From Camarhynchus parvulus (Eukaryota; Chordata; Aves; Passeriformes; Thraupidae), in assembly GCF_901933205.1 (NCBI RefSeq), contig NC_044572.1, forward strand, positions 64,644,465-64,708,464: a stretch of DNA of 64,000 nucleotides. The letters are read 5' to 3'. The translations under genes and the position numbers were made by a program. The notes under the pieces were generated by a model, which did not search any database, was not told the origin of the DNA, and worked only from the letters and a program-made list of their open reading frames with translations. Below, piece after piece: positions 1-12,700 of the stretch. Position 1 is the stretch's first letter. The number at the start of each line of letters is the position of its first letter.

Positions 1-3000
1 ATGTTGAAATTTAGGTTTCATTCCAATTTGAAACAAAACCAGATTTTGCAATATCAAAATCCTCCACAAAACGAAGTGACTTTTCATAGCACAGCTTTAC
101 TGATTGATGCAGACTGCATGTAACTGAGAAGAGCCTGATAAGTGGGTGTTTCAATCAGAATTTCCTGGTCTGTCACTTCCAAGAAGACAATTCACTACAG
201 AACAGATTTGCAGGAAGGTGGTGAGAAAGCAGATTCAGGCACAGCATCAGTGCAATGTTACACAGTGTCTGGGTGCTGCTGCCGCCAGTGTGACAGCTTC
301 TCAGGAAAGGTCAGTTCACACTCTGCACCTTCCCTTTTTGGTGCTGCTGACATGCCTAGACTGTGGTGAGAGTTGCTTCCTCGTGGACACAGGCACAGTT
401 ACCTGGCTCTCTTGGCTTAGAGGTGTTCACACTGCAGGTAGCAAAGCTACAGCAATTGGGATTGGCTAAGCTCACCAGTAAAAGTAACTGATTTAAGGTG
501 AATAAACAGGAAAATAAACTGGGGATGGAGGAGCTCTGTAGATGAGGGAATGCTGCATCAGATGTTTTTGCACAGAAATGACTTCTGTTTATCACCATTA
601 AGCTCACACACATGGCTTCAGTTTTTACAGCAGTTGCCCAACTTACCTGCTGCGTATGGATGATAAGATACTCGACTGTGAGGAGGATTCAATTATTCTA
701 CTCCACAGTTAGTTTGGTAAATTCGCTTGATAGTCTGGTCTGAGCGACACAGCGTTATTAATATCTGCAGGAGGCACAGGAGAATGCTGCAGAGTAATAT
801 TTCTGAAACGAAGGCTCTAAGACATGATTGAGACAATAAAACTTCTCCCTTGTACAAGATCATTACTTTAAACTCACTTCTCTTTAAATATCAAAAAGCT
901 GGTGCCACAAAGATGGGTTAAAAATACTTATTTTTACTATTTATTTTACTGGAAGAAGATTAGAAAAGAATAAGCACAGACTTTAAATGATGCTTACCAG
1001 ATAATCTAGCTTACAAAACAAAGAAACAGACTTGTATTCCTTTTTTCATCTCTTCACCTCTGGAACAAATCCTGAGTTTAGCTGCATGTATATGTTGTCC
1101 TTTCTGTTGTAGGTGTTGTTTTTTTGCTGGCTTTTTTCATGTTATTAATTTGTTTACCACCAGCAGTTACAACAAAGTGGACAGCCTTCTTCCCCAAAAG
1201 AAGAGCAGAAATGGGTCCCCCTTGAAGGAATTCTCCACCTGAGGAAACTGAGGCGCAACCTGTTCCTTCAAGCTACCCAAACACAGGGAGCACAGATTTC
1301 CCATGGGTTTTATTTAAACCATTTAAATTGTTTAAATAATAAAATAAATGAATAATATTATTCTTGAGACACCCAATGACAAGGTGTCCCAGATTGTTGA
1401 AAATCTGCCTCTCTGTAGGTGTTTATAAGTATGGCAGACCTGTTGTCCATTCCCCTCTAAGTTCTGATTTTCTGGATGCAGTTTTACAATGAGAGCCCCA
1501 GCTCTGCAGCCCGTACTTAGAGCAAACACTTGCATTAGACCTGGAGCTCTCTACTGTGGCAACCAACTTGCATCAGTATGACCAAGGCAAGTGAAAATAT
1601 GCTCCCAGCAAGGTTTTCTGCAGACAGAAAACGAGAAATCTGTATTGAACAAAGTAAGCAAGAAAGTATGTTCACTACTTAAAAATCAATGTTCTCTGGG
1701 AACTTCACCTCCTCCTTAATGTATCTAATTACTTGTGAACTTCCATTCACAGTGAAATGTAGTGTTGAAGGGAGGAAAGCTAATGGGAACTGTTTGTCTT
1801 CCTTTATCCTGCAGAAATGTCAGGTTTAAGAGTTGTATTTGTTACAAGCATACTCTTTCCTTTGGGAAGCATTACATATTTAATCCACTTAGTATCTTGC
1901 TACAAAGACAGGTGCTGTTTGGAGCAATATGTATCTTTTCAGCTCAGTCTGGGATCTCAGTTTAGCAATAAATAAATTACAAAAAAAATCAAGACAGTGT
2001 TTCTCTTTGGCCAGGATTGTGAGGCACACAAAATCCAGGCCTAGTTGTAGCACAACCTCCTCTTCTACTCTACCAGAATACACAACCATTGCAAAAAAAA
2101 AAAAAAAAAGAAGAAGCACAGTGATTAACACAGTGAGCTCATTTGAAAAATATCTGAAAAGTTTCTAGGAGCATTTCCACTGACCTGCTCTTTCATACCA
2201 GACATCTTTTGTTGCCCTCCTCTTTAGGCTGCAAGCTGTCTGTGAATACTTATATGTGAGTAGTAGTTTACGCTGGAACAGTAACATTTCTCTGGGGACT
2301 TTCAGATGTATGTACAGGGTGTGGAGGTCTTTAGTTTGCCCAAAGAGGAGCTCTTCCAGGACAGGCCAATTAGTTGCAATAATCAAGGAGAAGGAAATGC
2401 AGCTGCCCATTCTCTTTTAATTTTTTTTCCCCTTTTCTATTATTTTGTTTCAAATTAACTTTACACTGAATGCTAGGCAAAATAAACATCTCCCATGGAA
2501 TTTTAATGAATGAAAGAGTAAATTCCAGAACTTTACAAAACAGGTAAATAAACTGAGAATTCTCTCTGGTGTGCTGGTGGAAATGTGGAGTAGCCCAGAT
2601 GAAATTATTGAAGTAATTACACACAAAGGAGTAAGTATGAATTAAAAATTCATTCACAGTGCTAGAAAGGATCACAGAAGAGGAATGATCAGGTAGGAGT
2701 AAGGATGATGGTACACAGACTTTGTCATAGTAGCATAAGAATGAAACATAGACAAAGGGAATCAGCCACCCTCACTCACACACAGGGCTGCTGCAATACT
2801 GGAGAGTATGTTGTTACTTGGGTGAAATACTCGGCATTGCCTTATGGGGTGTGCATGCCTGCAAAGTTCAAATATTCTGTGTGAGACCTATCTGGCCTGG
2901 AGGGAAATTCCTGCTGCCCCTATATTTAACTTGCATTACAGAAGGCCAATAAAATTCCCCTTGGAGTTAACTGTCTCAGTAACAAGTGCCCAAAATTAGC

Positions 3001-3310
3001 AGGCAGCTTTTTTTTGGTTTTTTAAGAGTCTAGAGCAATCCAAAGAAATTTTACTAAAATAACGTTTACCCTATGCTAAAGTGGGATGCCTCTTGAGAGG
3101 AGCCTGGCTTGTGGCAGGGAAGGGGATGTGAAAGGTATCTGGACCTTCCCAAGTGACCACCCCCTCTGAATCAAGCAGTGTGGCCAGGCACCATGCTGGC
3201 AGCGGTCTGGGACATGTTCCCAACTGCATCACCTCCTGCAACGTGGGGAAGGTGCTCGTGCCTGTGTCTTGTCTCTCTAGCAGCATCCCTGGACACCCTA
3301 ACCCACCCAA
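1..3310. other. Gene-free AT-rich flank
   Basis: I recognise no exon, RNA gene or full repeat here. Open frames are short (about 100 residues or less), overlap on both strands and match no family I know. A 17-base A run sits at 2093-2109. The stretch is probably intergenic, at the distal end of the region upstream of ADTRP. Confidence 0.6.
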
Positions 3311-3432
3311 GGATGGGCTGAATGGGGCTCTGAGCAACCTTATACAGTGGATGTTGTCCCTAGCCAGGCAGGGGGTTTGAGCCAGATGTCTTTAAGGTCC
3401 CCTCCAGCCCAAAGATTCTGTGATTCCATGAA
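3311..3432 (+). mobile_element. CR1 LINE 3'-end fragment
   Basis: The stretch follows the CR1 3' tail in order: the 'gatgggctgaatggggct' block, 'ctctgagcaacc', a 'ggatgttgtccct' block, 'tttaaggtcccctccagccc', and the terminal 'attctgtgattccatgaa' octamer-type end. It is a short, 5'-truncated, diverged copy in + orientation with no coding capacity. This is one of the main clues that the genome is sauropsid or avian. Confidence 0.85.
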
Positions 3433-3802
3433 GAGGCTTCGCACCAGGCACATGCCAAGAGGCAGCTGTGCCTCGCTGGGGCAGGGTGAGGGGCAGAGGT
3501 GTGCAGCAGCAGGAAGGTGTCAGCAGCACTTGCAGGGCAACACCAGCAGCAAAATCTCAACGCCAGCCTTGGAAGCAGAGCTGAAGCTTTCCCACTGCCA
3601 CTTATGAGGGACAGACTGCAGCTCTTCCTTGTCACCTCTTCTGCTCCCTCCTTCAGAGGCAAGTGATGTGCTCACCAATTCCTTTGGCAGTTGTGGAGCT
3701 GTTGGAGGTGACAGTCCAGGAGAGGAGGTCTTGTGCTCCCAGCTTTTGCTGTGGTGCACCTCAGCTACACTGACACCACCAAACTACAAAACTGATAACA
3801 GG

Positions 3803-4140
3803 GGCTTATGGAGATCATCCAGTATAACCTCCCTTCTCAAAGTAGGGACAACTATGAGCAGTTTTTGAGAGCCATTTTTAGTTGGGTTTTGAAGGATAGA
3901 GATTTTACAACCTCCCTAGACACTTATCCCAGTGTTCCACTTTTGGAATGAAGGTTTAAACCTGTACTTCAGTGTGTGCCCATTCTCTCTTGTCCTGTCA
4001 CTGGGCACCACTGAAAAGAGCCTGTCACTTTATACCTTTCCTTCAGATATTTATACACACAAGGCCCATCTCAAGCCTCCTTTTCTCTGCATGAAAGAGT
4101 CTAATCTTTTTCAAAATACAGCTGCAGGGCACAGCCATAC
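3803..4140 (-). mobile_element. CR1 LINE 3' portion, reverse orientation
   Basis: Read on the minus strand this resembles the CR1 3' region. The block 'gagatcatccagtataacctccct' marks the tail (near 3810-3835). Further in come the 'cccattctctcttgtcctgtcactgggcaccactgaaaagagcctg' block (near 3979-4024) and a 'ccttcagatatttata' block. It is diverged and carries many lesions. It lies in the same orientation as, and colinear with, the coding-region fragment at 4310-5262. The two are probably parts of one copy that lost its internal RT core. Confidence 0.7.
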
Positions 4141-4309
4141 AACCATACTGATCAGTCAACAGCTTATGGACAACCACCCCTTTTTATACCTTTGCCCTGC
4201 TATTTTCCCACTTTTGTTTCTACTAAAAATCATCTAACTCCCTCCCTTGTATCACCTATCACATAACATAACACACTACTATTGTTGTAGAGAGCTATCA
4301 GATTGATTG

Positions 4310-5262
4310 AGCACACTTTTGCCCTTCTGAAGTCCATGATGACTCCTAGCCACTTGTTCTTCATATGCTTGCAAACTACCTCCTGGATGAGTTTTCCCAT
4401 CATCTTCCTGGGGATTCAAATGAGGCTGACTGGCCTGTAGTTCCCCAGATCCTCCTTCCTGAAGACAGGGAGGGAATTTTATTTTTTCTTCCACTCCCAA
4501 AAGTTAGGGCCTTTTAAAGGTTATCAGGAGCAGTCTCACAATTTGTCAGCCAGCTCCCTCAGTGCCTGTGAGGGCACCCTGCCAGCTCCCATGGGCTCAA
4601 GTGTGTCCAGTTTGTTTAAATGCTCCCTAACCCAGTCCTCTGGCACTGAGAGCACATCTCTCTTGCTCTGGGCTTTCCCTCTGGTCTCAGGGCCCATGAA
4701 TTGCTGAAGTCCAGTCTTACAGTAAAATCCAATGGGAAGAAGGCATTGACCTTTTCTATGCTCTTTGCCACCAAGTCTCCTGCCCTTCTGCCCCAGTACA
4801 GCACCAAGGCCATATTTTCCCTAGTTTTTCTTTTCCTAATAATGTACCCAGGGAAGCTGTTCTTGTCAACCTTTAGTGCCCCTTAAAGATTCAACTCCAT
4901 ATGGGCTGACTTTTCTTTCCCCAGTCATGCACTCTCAGTGTCTGTGTATTCCTCCTGAATCACCTGCACCTGCTCCCACTTTTTGCACACTTCCTTTTTG
5001 CATTTTAATTTGGTAAGGAGCTCCTTGTTCATCCATGTCCATCTCTTGCTACCTTTGCTTGACATCCTGCTCATTGGGATGGACCATTCTGGTGCTGGGA
5101 ACCAATCAGCTCTACTGGACCACTCTTCTCTCCAGGGGCGTTTCCTGTAGGATTCTTCCAAGCAGATCAAAGTCCAAAGCCTGTTCTCCTGAAGACCAAG
5201 GTTGTAATGTCGCTTTGAGCCTTGTTTCCTCCCCTCAGAATCCTCATCTCCAGCATATCAAA
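4310..5262 (-). mobile_element. CR1 LINE ORF2 fragment, degenerate
   Basis: On the minus strand this matches the CR1 ORF2 segment between the endonuclease and reverse transcriptase domains. Readable pieces include a WMNKELLTKLK-like stretch followed by KKEVCKKWEQ (about 4980-5040). The complement of 'gctgactggcctgtagttcccc' (about 4425-4447) encodes the RT-entry motif GNYRPVSL in one frame. Frames are interrupted, so nothing functional can be made. The RT core expected after NYRP is missing: the sequence reaches 3'-end-like CR1 after only about 300-650 bp, where about 2 kb would be usual. Confidence 0.8.
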
Positions 5263-8200
5263 TGCTGAAGAGCAGACAAGCACCTTGTTCCCAGCTTGGG
5301 TTCTGGCATAAGATGCATATGAAAAGCCAATTCTTCATGTGCTTGAATGAGGAAAAAGATTGAGTCTAAAAATAATAATAATAAAAATTATAGATCTTCC
5401 TTTGGAAATGTTGGCTGAAACATTTGTTGTTGTCTCTTTTTCTGTTCCCAAATGGCTTTTATGAGAATATTTCTTAGTCCTTTTACATAACATTTTATAT
5501 TGTGTTAAATCACTGACCAGATTTCTTTGAAGAGAATTCTTGAGGGGCTTTTGCAATGCTAGGAAAAGAAGAAAAAAAGGAAAGCATATTCTTTTATTTC
5601 TTTCCAATTGGAAAAAGTCAACCCAAATCAACAGGGAAATGGATTAATTTCAGGCTCCTAGAGAGATGCTAGAAACACTGGCAAGGAGGAGAAAAATAAT
5701 TTTAAAAAGTACAGCTGATACTTCATGTTCATTCTGAATGTTTTGCATTGTTTTCCTTGTCTACTAAAATGGTGTCAACAATTCTTTTAAAGATGCAGAT
5801 TTAAAATTTCCAGTTCAATCAGATCCATAGTCTTTGTTTGCAAAGAAGAAAAGGCCAGTGTTCCTGAGAGGCAATACAGCATGATGAATTCAGACTGCTA
5901 CCACTGCCCTGCTTTTTGACAGACACAGCTGAACCAGGAAAATTTTTATTTCTTTTGATGAGTGTAAGAGTAATGTCATTAAGGTTTTTCTGTTCACTGT
6001 TTAGGGTTTTTAAACTATATAGATCTAATAGCAAGCTATTTAAACTGGACTTCAAATAAAATTCCTGCAAAATAATCTGATATTAGATAAAGAACGTACA
6101 TCATAAATATGGCCACAAAAATCTGTAAAAGTACACGAAGCAGTTAGTGTGGCTAAAAGGTTTACAGAGGTTGCTGGCAAACGTGGCAAGTTTTGGAATC
6201 TGTAAACACTGGTGGAAGGAGGTTTCATCTCAAATGGTAAAAATTGCATGTTAACTATAACCAGGCAGATTTTCCATTCTGTCTTGTAGCCTTTGGGAGC
6301 AACAGTGTGGAAGATGGAAGAATGGGCGTGGGCATGATGGACATTAAATCACCAATTTGTGTGTGGTGCTCATTTTGGCACCCCCAGGAAAACCATCTCT
6401 GTCTGCTCTGGCCCCTGACTGAACAACAACAATTTTTATTTCCTGCTTTCTAAGACTCCTGTGCAAATAATTTTCATTTTAAGACCAGAATGAAAATAAT
6501 TTAAGAAAGACTTATTACTCAATATCTTTATAGAAATAAATAGCCTTTTTTTCCTCAAGGAAGCTCAACAGCTTCTCTATGGGGGAATTACTGAGTGCCA
6601 AACTTTCTTCTGATCATTGCCTCAGTTTGTCATCTTCACTTGAATGTCTCACAAGCTGAGTACTGGTCCATAACAAACACCCTTGACTGGATTTCTAATT
6701 GAAACCATTAGCATTTTTTGAGTTCTGTAATAAAAAAATAAATATAATAAAATCAGGCTGAAAATTTGGGGGATTTTTGATATCTAAAAGTAACTCTTAA
6801 ACGTGAGAGAAAGAGTTGTTGTTATTCACTGTATAAGCCACTGGAGCACATTCCAGCACAGACAAATGAAATCTCTGCTGCATTAAACATAGATAGCAAA
6901 ACAAAAAGAAGCCTGCTTACAAATCCAGGGAGAATTTTGTTCATAAAAGCAAAGCTGCTGAAGTTCTAATAGGATTAAAAATTGGAAAAATATGCAATTA
7001 CAACCTAGTATTTCATAAAAAACAATTTAAAATTATTCCACCCTTTTAAAATACTGGTGCCTATTAAAACACAGACATATTTGTGTGGCTTTAAAATGCA
7101 TTCCAGTAGAGTGTAAACTGACAAGTCACTGCATTTCATCACACAATAGTCAGAAGCAAAAAATGATGTCGCATTCTAAGCACTCATTAAATGCAGAAAT
7201 ATGCACTGAGGATGTAAATGTTGTACAGATTCTCAGGAAAGTTCATAATTTATGTTCAAAACTAAGATTCATATTAAATACCCAGCTTCAAATCTCCTTG
7301 GACAGTGTCTCTCCATAGATTTCTAAAAGTGTACATTTATGGAGTAAACAGAATATTTAATGGCTGCTAGCAGTATATCAGATTTGTTATGCTTATGGCA
7401 GCTGTGGTCATCAAATATTCATGCTGATGGTTCTTATGCAATGCTGACAGCTTTCTAACTTGTGAAATAAGTAATGGGTGAGTGGGAATTGATGAGATAA
7501 GTAGACTGCTTTATCTAAGAAGGGTGACCAAGCTTTTCCAAGGCAGAAAGAAGATTAAGAGTTGCATTCTCAGAGGAAGAGGAAAAATCCGAAGGTGTAT
7601 TTCTTCAGATTACAAACCAGACACATCTCTTGATCTTGCCATATGTTTTCTTATTCTTCTCACTCTAACTGTCCTTTTCAGCTCCTGGGATTTATTTGTT
7701 GGTGTCAGGGTCAAGTAGTGGAAAAATGGCTCATGAGTTTTTGCTACAGACAGGCTGAGCTGAGGTACTGGGTTGTTTCAGTCAAGCTGGGGGAAGAACG
7801 ATAACACATACATAAACCAGTCCCATATTTCTTACTTAGGCAGTTTGCCCTTGCTCCGGTGAGGGCAAATAAAGGATTTTACCTCTTTAAGGAACATAGG
7901 GGATGGTCCATTAGAGGTTTTGTTGTTGAGGTTTTTTGTTGTTTTAATGGACTGCAGTCCTCAGTGTTGGCACATCTTTAGTACATTGTCTCACTACTGC
8001 TACTAAACTGTGTACTTCAGTTTGATAATTTGGCCTAATTGCATTTGAAAAAAGCTTCAGGCTAACCAATTATCCTGTACCATAAGCCAAGATCAGATCA
8101 TAGGAAATTTCAAGCATGGATGTTCTTCACTCTCCCTATAAATTTTTATTTTATATGATAGCCATTACTGTGCAGTAGTTACACATCCTTCATCTGATCT

Positions 8201-9010
8201 CAGCATCCGGCCTTCAGGCTTCCAATTCCTGGGATATCTCTATGATAAGTCAGAGAAAGAAAAAGTATCTCCACAACAGTCTGGAGAAATAATTCAACTC
8301 CAGGACATTTTATGATCAATGACAGTGACTTAACAGCCAGTTATGGTTTTTTAGAATTAAACCACTAATATTTTCTTTAATTCTTTTGGTATGAGTGTCC
8401 TTGCCTATGAAACAACACTTGAAATAACTTTAGTTCTCATGTGTCTACCTTGTTAGTTGTTTCAAGTGCTAAGTTAAAGAATTGCCATAAAATAGTTCAG
8501 AAAGTCCATGTACAGCGTGATGCGAGTTTAAGCAAAACCATATATGCAACTCAAAAGCCCAGTTTTCAACCACGCGATAAAATGTTTCAGAACATATGCC
8601 AAATCCAATGCTCTTTCCAATGAAAAAACAAGGAAAGCCTCCCTCATACTTAAGTCAAGCAGAATTGTATCTGCACTCCCAAAACCAACTTTCCTCAAAC
8701 AGTGATGCAAAGGCACCTGGGTAAGACCAACTTTCTATTGCAGACCTTGAAAGATAGGAACATTGCTGAAAGGATAAAAAGCCCTAAACCTTGGTGCTAC
8801 TCTCAGATTATCATAAAGTGTGAGCAACTTGAAACTGAGTCTTGCAAATTCGACTTGGGAGGTGCCTTAGAACAGACTGAGCAATAAAAATAAGGGGTAT
8901 AGTCAGACTGTCTACTTTTTGTCTCATGGAATTTTCCTCAAAGCATAAACTATGGTTTAGTGAGGATGTGCAGTATTAAAAGTTTGCACTGAATTTCCTT
9001 TGCTGGAAGT
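5263..9010. other. Gene-free intergenic stretch
   Basis: AT-rich sequence with no recognisable exon, RNA gene or repeat family. Frames on both strands are short and uncharacterised. Confidence 0.55.
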
Positions 9011-9085
9011 TGTATCGCCATGATACAAGTATGGTATCTTGTGTGTCTTGTAACCCATACAAGTAGGGTTACAGGACACACAAGA
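9011..9085. repeat. Nested inverted repeats: hairpin with 19-bp arms
   Basis: Arms 9038-9056 and 9066-9084 pair along all 19 positions. The only non-Watson-Crick pair in RNA would be a G-U wobble between 9048 and 9074. The loop is 9 nt (9057-9065), and one more T-A pair (9037/9085) extends the stem. Immediately upstream, TGTATC (9011-9016) and GATACA (9022-9027) form a second small palindrome. A run of eight T follows the stem within a few bases. Function is unknown. It could be a small palindromic repeat, a MITE remnant or a structured transcript. The stem is short for a microRNA precursor. Confidence 0.8.
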
Positions 9086-9699
9086 ATTTTTTTTGTAGAT
9101 AACTAAGGGATAACTAACTCTACCTGCTAGAGGAATTTTTTTCTAGTGTTCTAGAAGTCCAATGTTCCCTCACTTCCTGAAGAAGGACAAACTGTGTTCT
9201 TGCCCAAACTAAGCTGTTTTATTCTTCTCTCCCAGAAATCTTTGTGCTGTATCTTTTTAGGCAAGGGACAGCTCCAATTCAATTTGATGTCTCAGGTGAA
9301 GTCATATTCATCATTCATGCTGCTCTAATATGACTTTAATTTTTAAAATTGCTCATTACTTACAAAAGGCTGTTACAAACATGTAAGACATAGGGAAAAT
9401 GAAAATCACAGTAATCTACTTCTCTATGTTCTCTTCCAAGTATGAATTTGTTAAAAAAAAAAAAAAGATATTCCATCCATCTTTTGACATGTTCTAGGTT
9501 CTCTTGGGCTTCCTTTCACCAAACACCAAACCCAGAGGAAGCGGCTACCTCAACTCTGTTCTAATTTTCTGCATCCTTTCTGTAAACATTCTCTCACTAC
9601 ATTTCCATATTCCCCTGGTGCCTTTTCTGCCCCAGACCAGCTGAGGTTGGCAAGTGTAGATCAGCAAAGGTTCAAAAACAGAGGGCAAAAGAAAAATAC
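9086..9699. other. No gene seen
   Basis: Unique-looking AT-rich DNA with an A run near 9451-9464. I saw nothing that supports a gene. Confidence 0.5.
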
Positions 9700-9730
9700 A
9701 CTGAAAAGCCTTGTTTTCAGGCTTTTCAGT
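9700..9730. repeat. Perfect inverted repeat, 11-bp arms
   Basis: ACTGAAAAGCC (9700-9710) and GGCTTTTCAGT (9720-9730) are exact reverse complements separated by 9 nt. This is a simple hairpin or cruciform-capable element of unknown role, about 620 bp from the longer hairpin at 9038-9084 and with the same loop length. Confidence 0.8.
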
Positions 9731-12700
9731 CCAGTGGGGTTTTTTATATGTTTTTTCCTCAGTCTGTAGGACCTAAATTTTTTGAATATTTCTTTGCTTT
9801 TAATCTTATTTTTAAAATCATTCTTCTAAAATACTGTGTTTAATGGCTGGCAGTTCTGTTTGAAACCAGATTTATACTTTATCAGTGTACTATAACATAC
9901 TTGAATAGACTATGACTACTATTTTTATTCTTTAAGACATCTAAGCATTATCCATGAGCTCCTGTCTTCCACAGGGTAGACTAAGTCCACCTGCTGAACT
10001 CTATGACCTTTCTCCTCATCTTCTATTTGCAAAATCTATATGGATGGAAAGTTCAGCAGCTTCCAAATTAGCTTTTACAGTGGGAATTTGTATTGGCTAA
10101 AATTGGTTCCTGGTGGAACAACAGCTGGCCAGCACACATGCATCTTTTTCCAGTGAGGTTTCTGCTTTTTCCTTCAGGTGGTTTATGGGTTTTATATAAT
10201 AACTCATGTGTGAAAATACTTGACTGGCAGTAAAATGTGATGGAGAATGTATCAGTCTATTTCTGCATCTAATTCACAGGTCTGTAATTAGGGTTGTGAA
10301 AATGAGCAAAATCTTCTCACATAAGACTTTGCTTTTCATTCCTGTGCTTAGCCTAAAGGTATGGAAAAATACTTTGCATTGTCCTACACAATATTTTTAT
10401 TTCTTTTCCTAGAAAGGCTCAGCAAGTTTGCACAAAGTATACAGTTGTTTAACCAAAGTCTTCTGGAAATTCTGCAAACCCTTGTTAAGTCTGTAAAGGT
10501 GAGTTATAATAAAGACAGGAAAATACATGTGATATAGGGCAACACAAAAAAGATACAGCAACTTTTGCAATATTGAAATTGATTCATTTCTCACCAAATT
10601 AACTCATTCAACTGAAATTAACAGAGTTACACAGCTATCCAAATGGTGCTAGCAAGATGAGGATTCAAAATCCAACTGTTCCTCTACTTTCTCACAATGG
10701 AATGAATCAGGAGAATACCACTGGAGCCAGAAGAGCAAAACTAGAGAGGAGAAGCCGTCCCATTAGGGGTGAAGAACAAGAAAAGAGCATGTGCATAGCC
10801 TCTAAGGCAATGACCACTCCTCTTCCCCACACACATAGTGCCTCATACATAGCATCCCTCATGAAGAGTTTTGCAGGGCTGGTAGAACAGATGGGAATAG
10901 CAAAGAAAGTGAGAGCAGCCTTTGGGTCGCATTCCTGTGCAGAGCCACATAAGCCCCTAGCAGTCAATGTTTAGATGGGTACCAACAATTTGCTGGCTCA
11001 GATCCTTAGCACAAAGCAGCTGGCAACCTTTGAGACTTGAAGGAAGCAAGCACAGCCAAACTAAAATAGCTTGGATCCTCAGTGATGTGCAGTAATGCTT
11101 CTCAATAAACAATTCCATTTGGCTAAGAGGAAAATGAATACTAATAAACCAGCTGAAACACAATAATATAAATTATTTCTAAGATGCTGAGGAAAATCCA
11201 GAAGTGTTTTACTAGGAGAGACAGACCATGTGGATAGAAGGACTGTATTACATGCAGTGACTTTCCTCTTCTGATGATGAATTACATCCATCCTATTCTT
11301 TCCTTTCCTTCCTTTCTAACTCCATTAGGACAATGATACTTCAACACAAGGAAATAAACCTTTAATTAATAGTCTATGAAGGAATTAACTTATCTGCAGC
11401 ACACTCAATCCCAGTATGATTTCTCAGTGTGATCATTCCGTATTCTTCTGTCTTCTACCTCAATATTCCTGTCTTCAGAAATATTCCTATTCTTCACTTT
11501 CAACTTTTGTGTTAATTTTTAAACACAACATGAAATAAATACTACTACAATATGTCTGAGTGACAATTATACTACTTACTAGGTCAAGCTATTGTGGATG
11601 CTGAATACCTTCTCTGTGTGAACACACCACAATTGTATTTCAGAGGTACAGATGATATTTTATCTTTCTTCCTTCCTCTCCCCTCCCATGGTTTACTGTT
11701 AATTTTTTTTCTCCTTTTTGCTGTTTTATATCCTGGCCAAGTATAATTTTAGAAAATTTCTCTAAAAGTAAGATATTGAAAAGCCAGTTGCACACATGCC
11801 AGTTTGTAGCCAAAGAATACAAGATAGATGACAACCATTGTATCACACATATTGTAACACACCTGTGTTTTCATATTTCTTCTAATAGATTAAGAAAACA
11901 GAAGGCAAATCTTAGATTTTCATTTATGACAGCTGTCTTTGTTAGAAAAAGATCAAAATTGAGGGAATCAATCCTTGCAATCTATTGAGGTAAGAGATAT
12001 TTACCCACTGTAGCTAAAATACTTAGCATTTCTATGTACTGATTCTGCAAAGTGCTGAGCATAAGGCCTCTATAATCCCAAAGTTATGGAGATGCTCAGT
12101 CCTGAACCTACAGCTGGTTCTGTGGCAGTCAGAGACTGAAACAGCCAGAGGAGAGGGACTGGGTGTGCAACCTGAGCCCTCCAGTTCCTTCCTGGAGTTG
12201 GGCAGAGGGAGAGACATCACCAGACTCACACAGCAGTGAGCAGCTTCCTACCTGCTCTGCAGATGGGGAGCAAACCCTCTCCTGGGTGAGAGCAGGGAAA
12301 ATGGCCACTTTTCCTACCCTTCCCACAAAACTGTCTCCCTGAAACAGCTGACAACCTGCCATTCCAGGGAAAAGAGTGAGACATCTGCCTGTAGTAATAT
12401 CATCTTGAATTGTGAATTAATCAAGTCTCAGAAGTTGAGCTTAGGTGTTATAAGCTTCTCTGGGGAGCTCAAATTTACCTGAAAGAATTCAAAGAGTTTT
12501 AAACAAAATTATAGCTACAATTTAGCAAAGGAAACGTGTGTAGTTCTGTTTCTTATCGCTGGAGTGCTGTAAAATTGAAGTGAATTTTCAATGTAATTCA
12601 TTCAGAATGATTCTTGTTGAGTAATTATCTTCAATAAAGATCTGTCAATACAATTTCAAGCTATTGTCATTTTACATCAAATATAAATTAGATAGTATAA

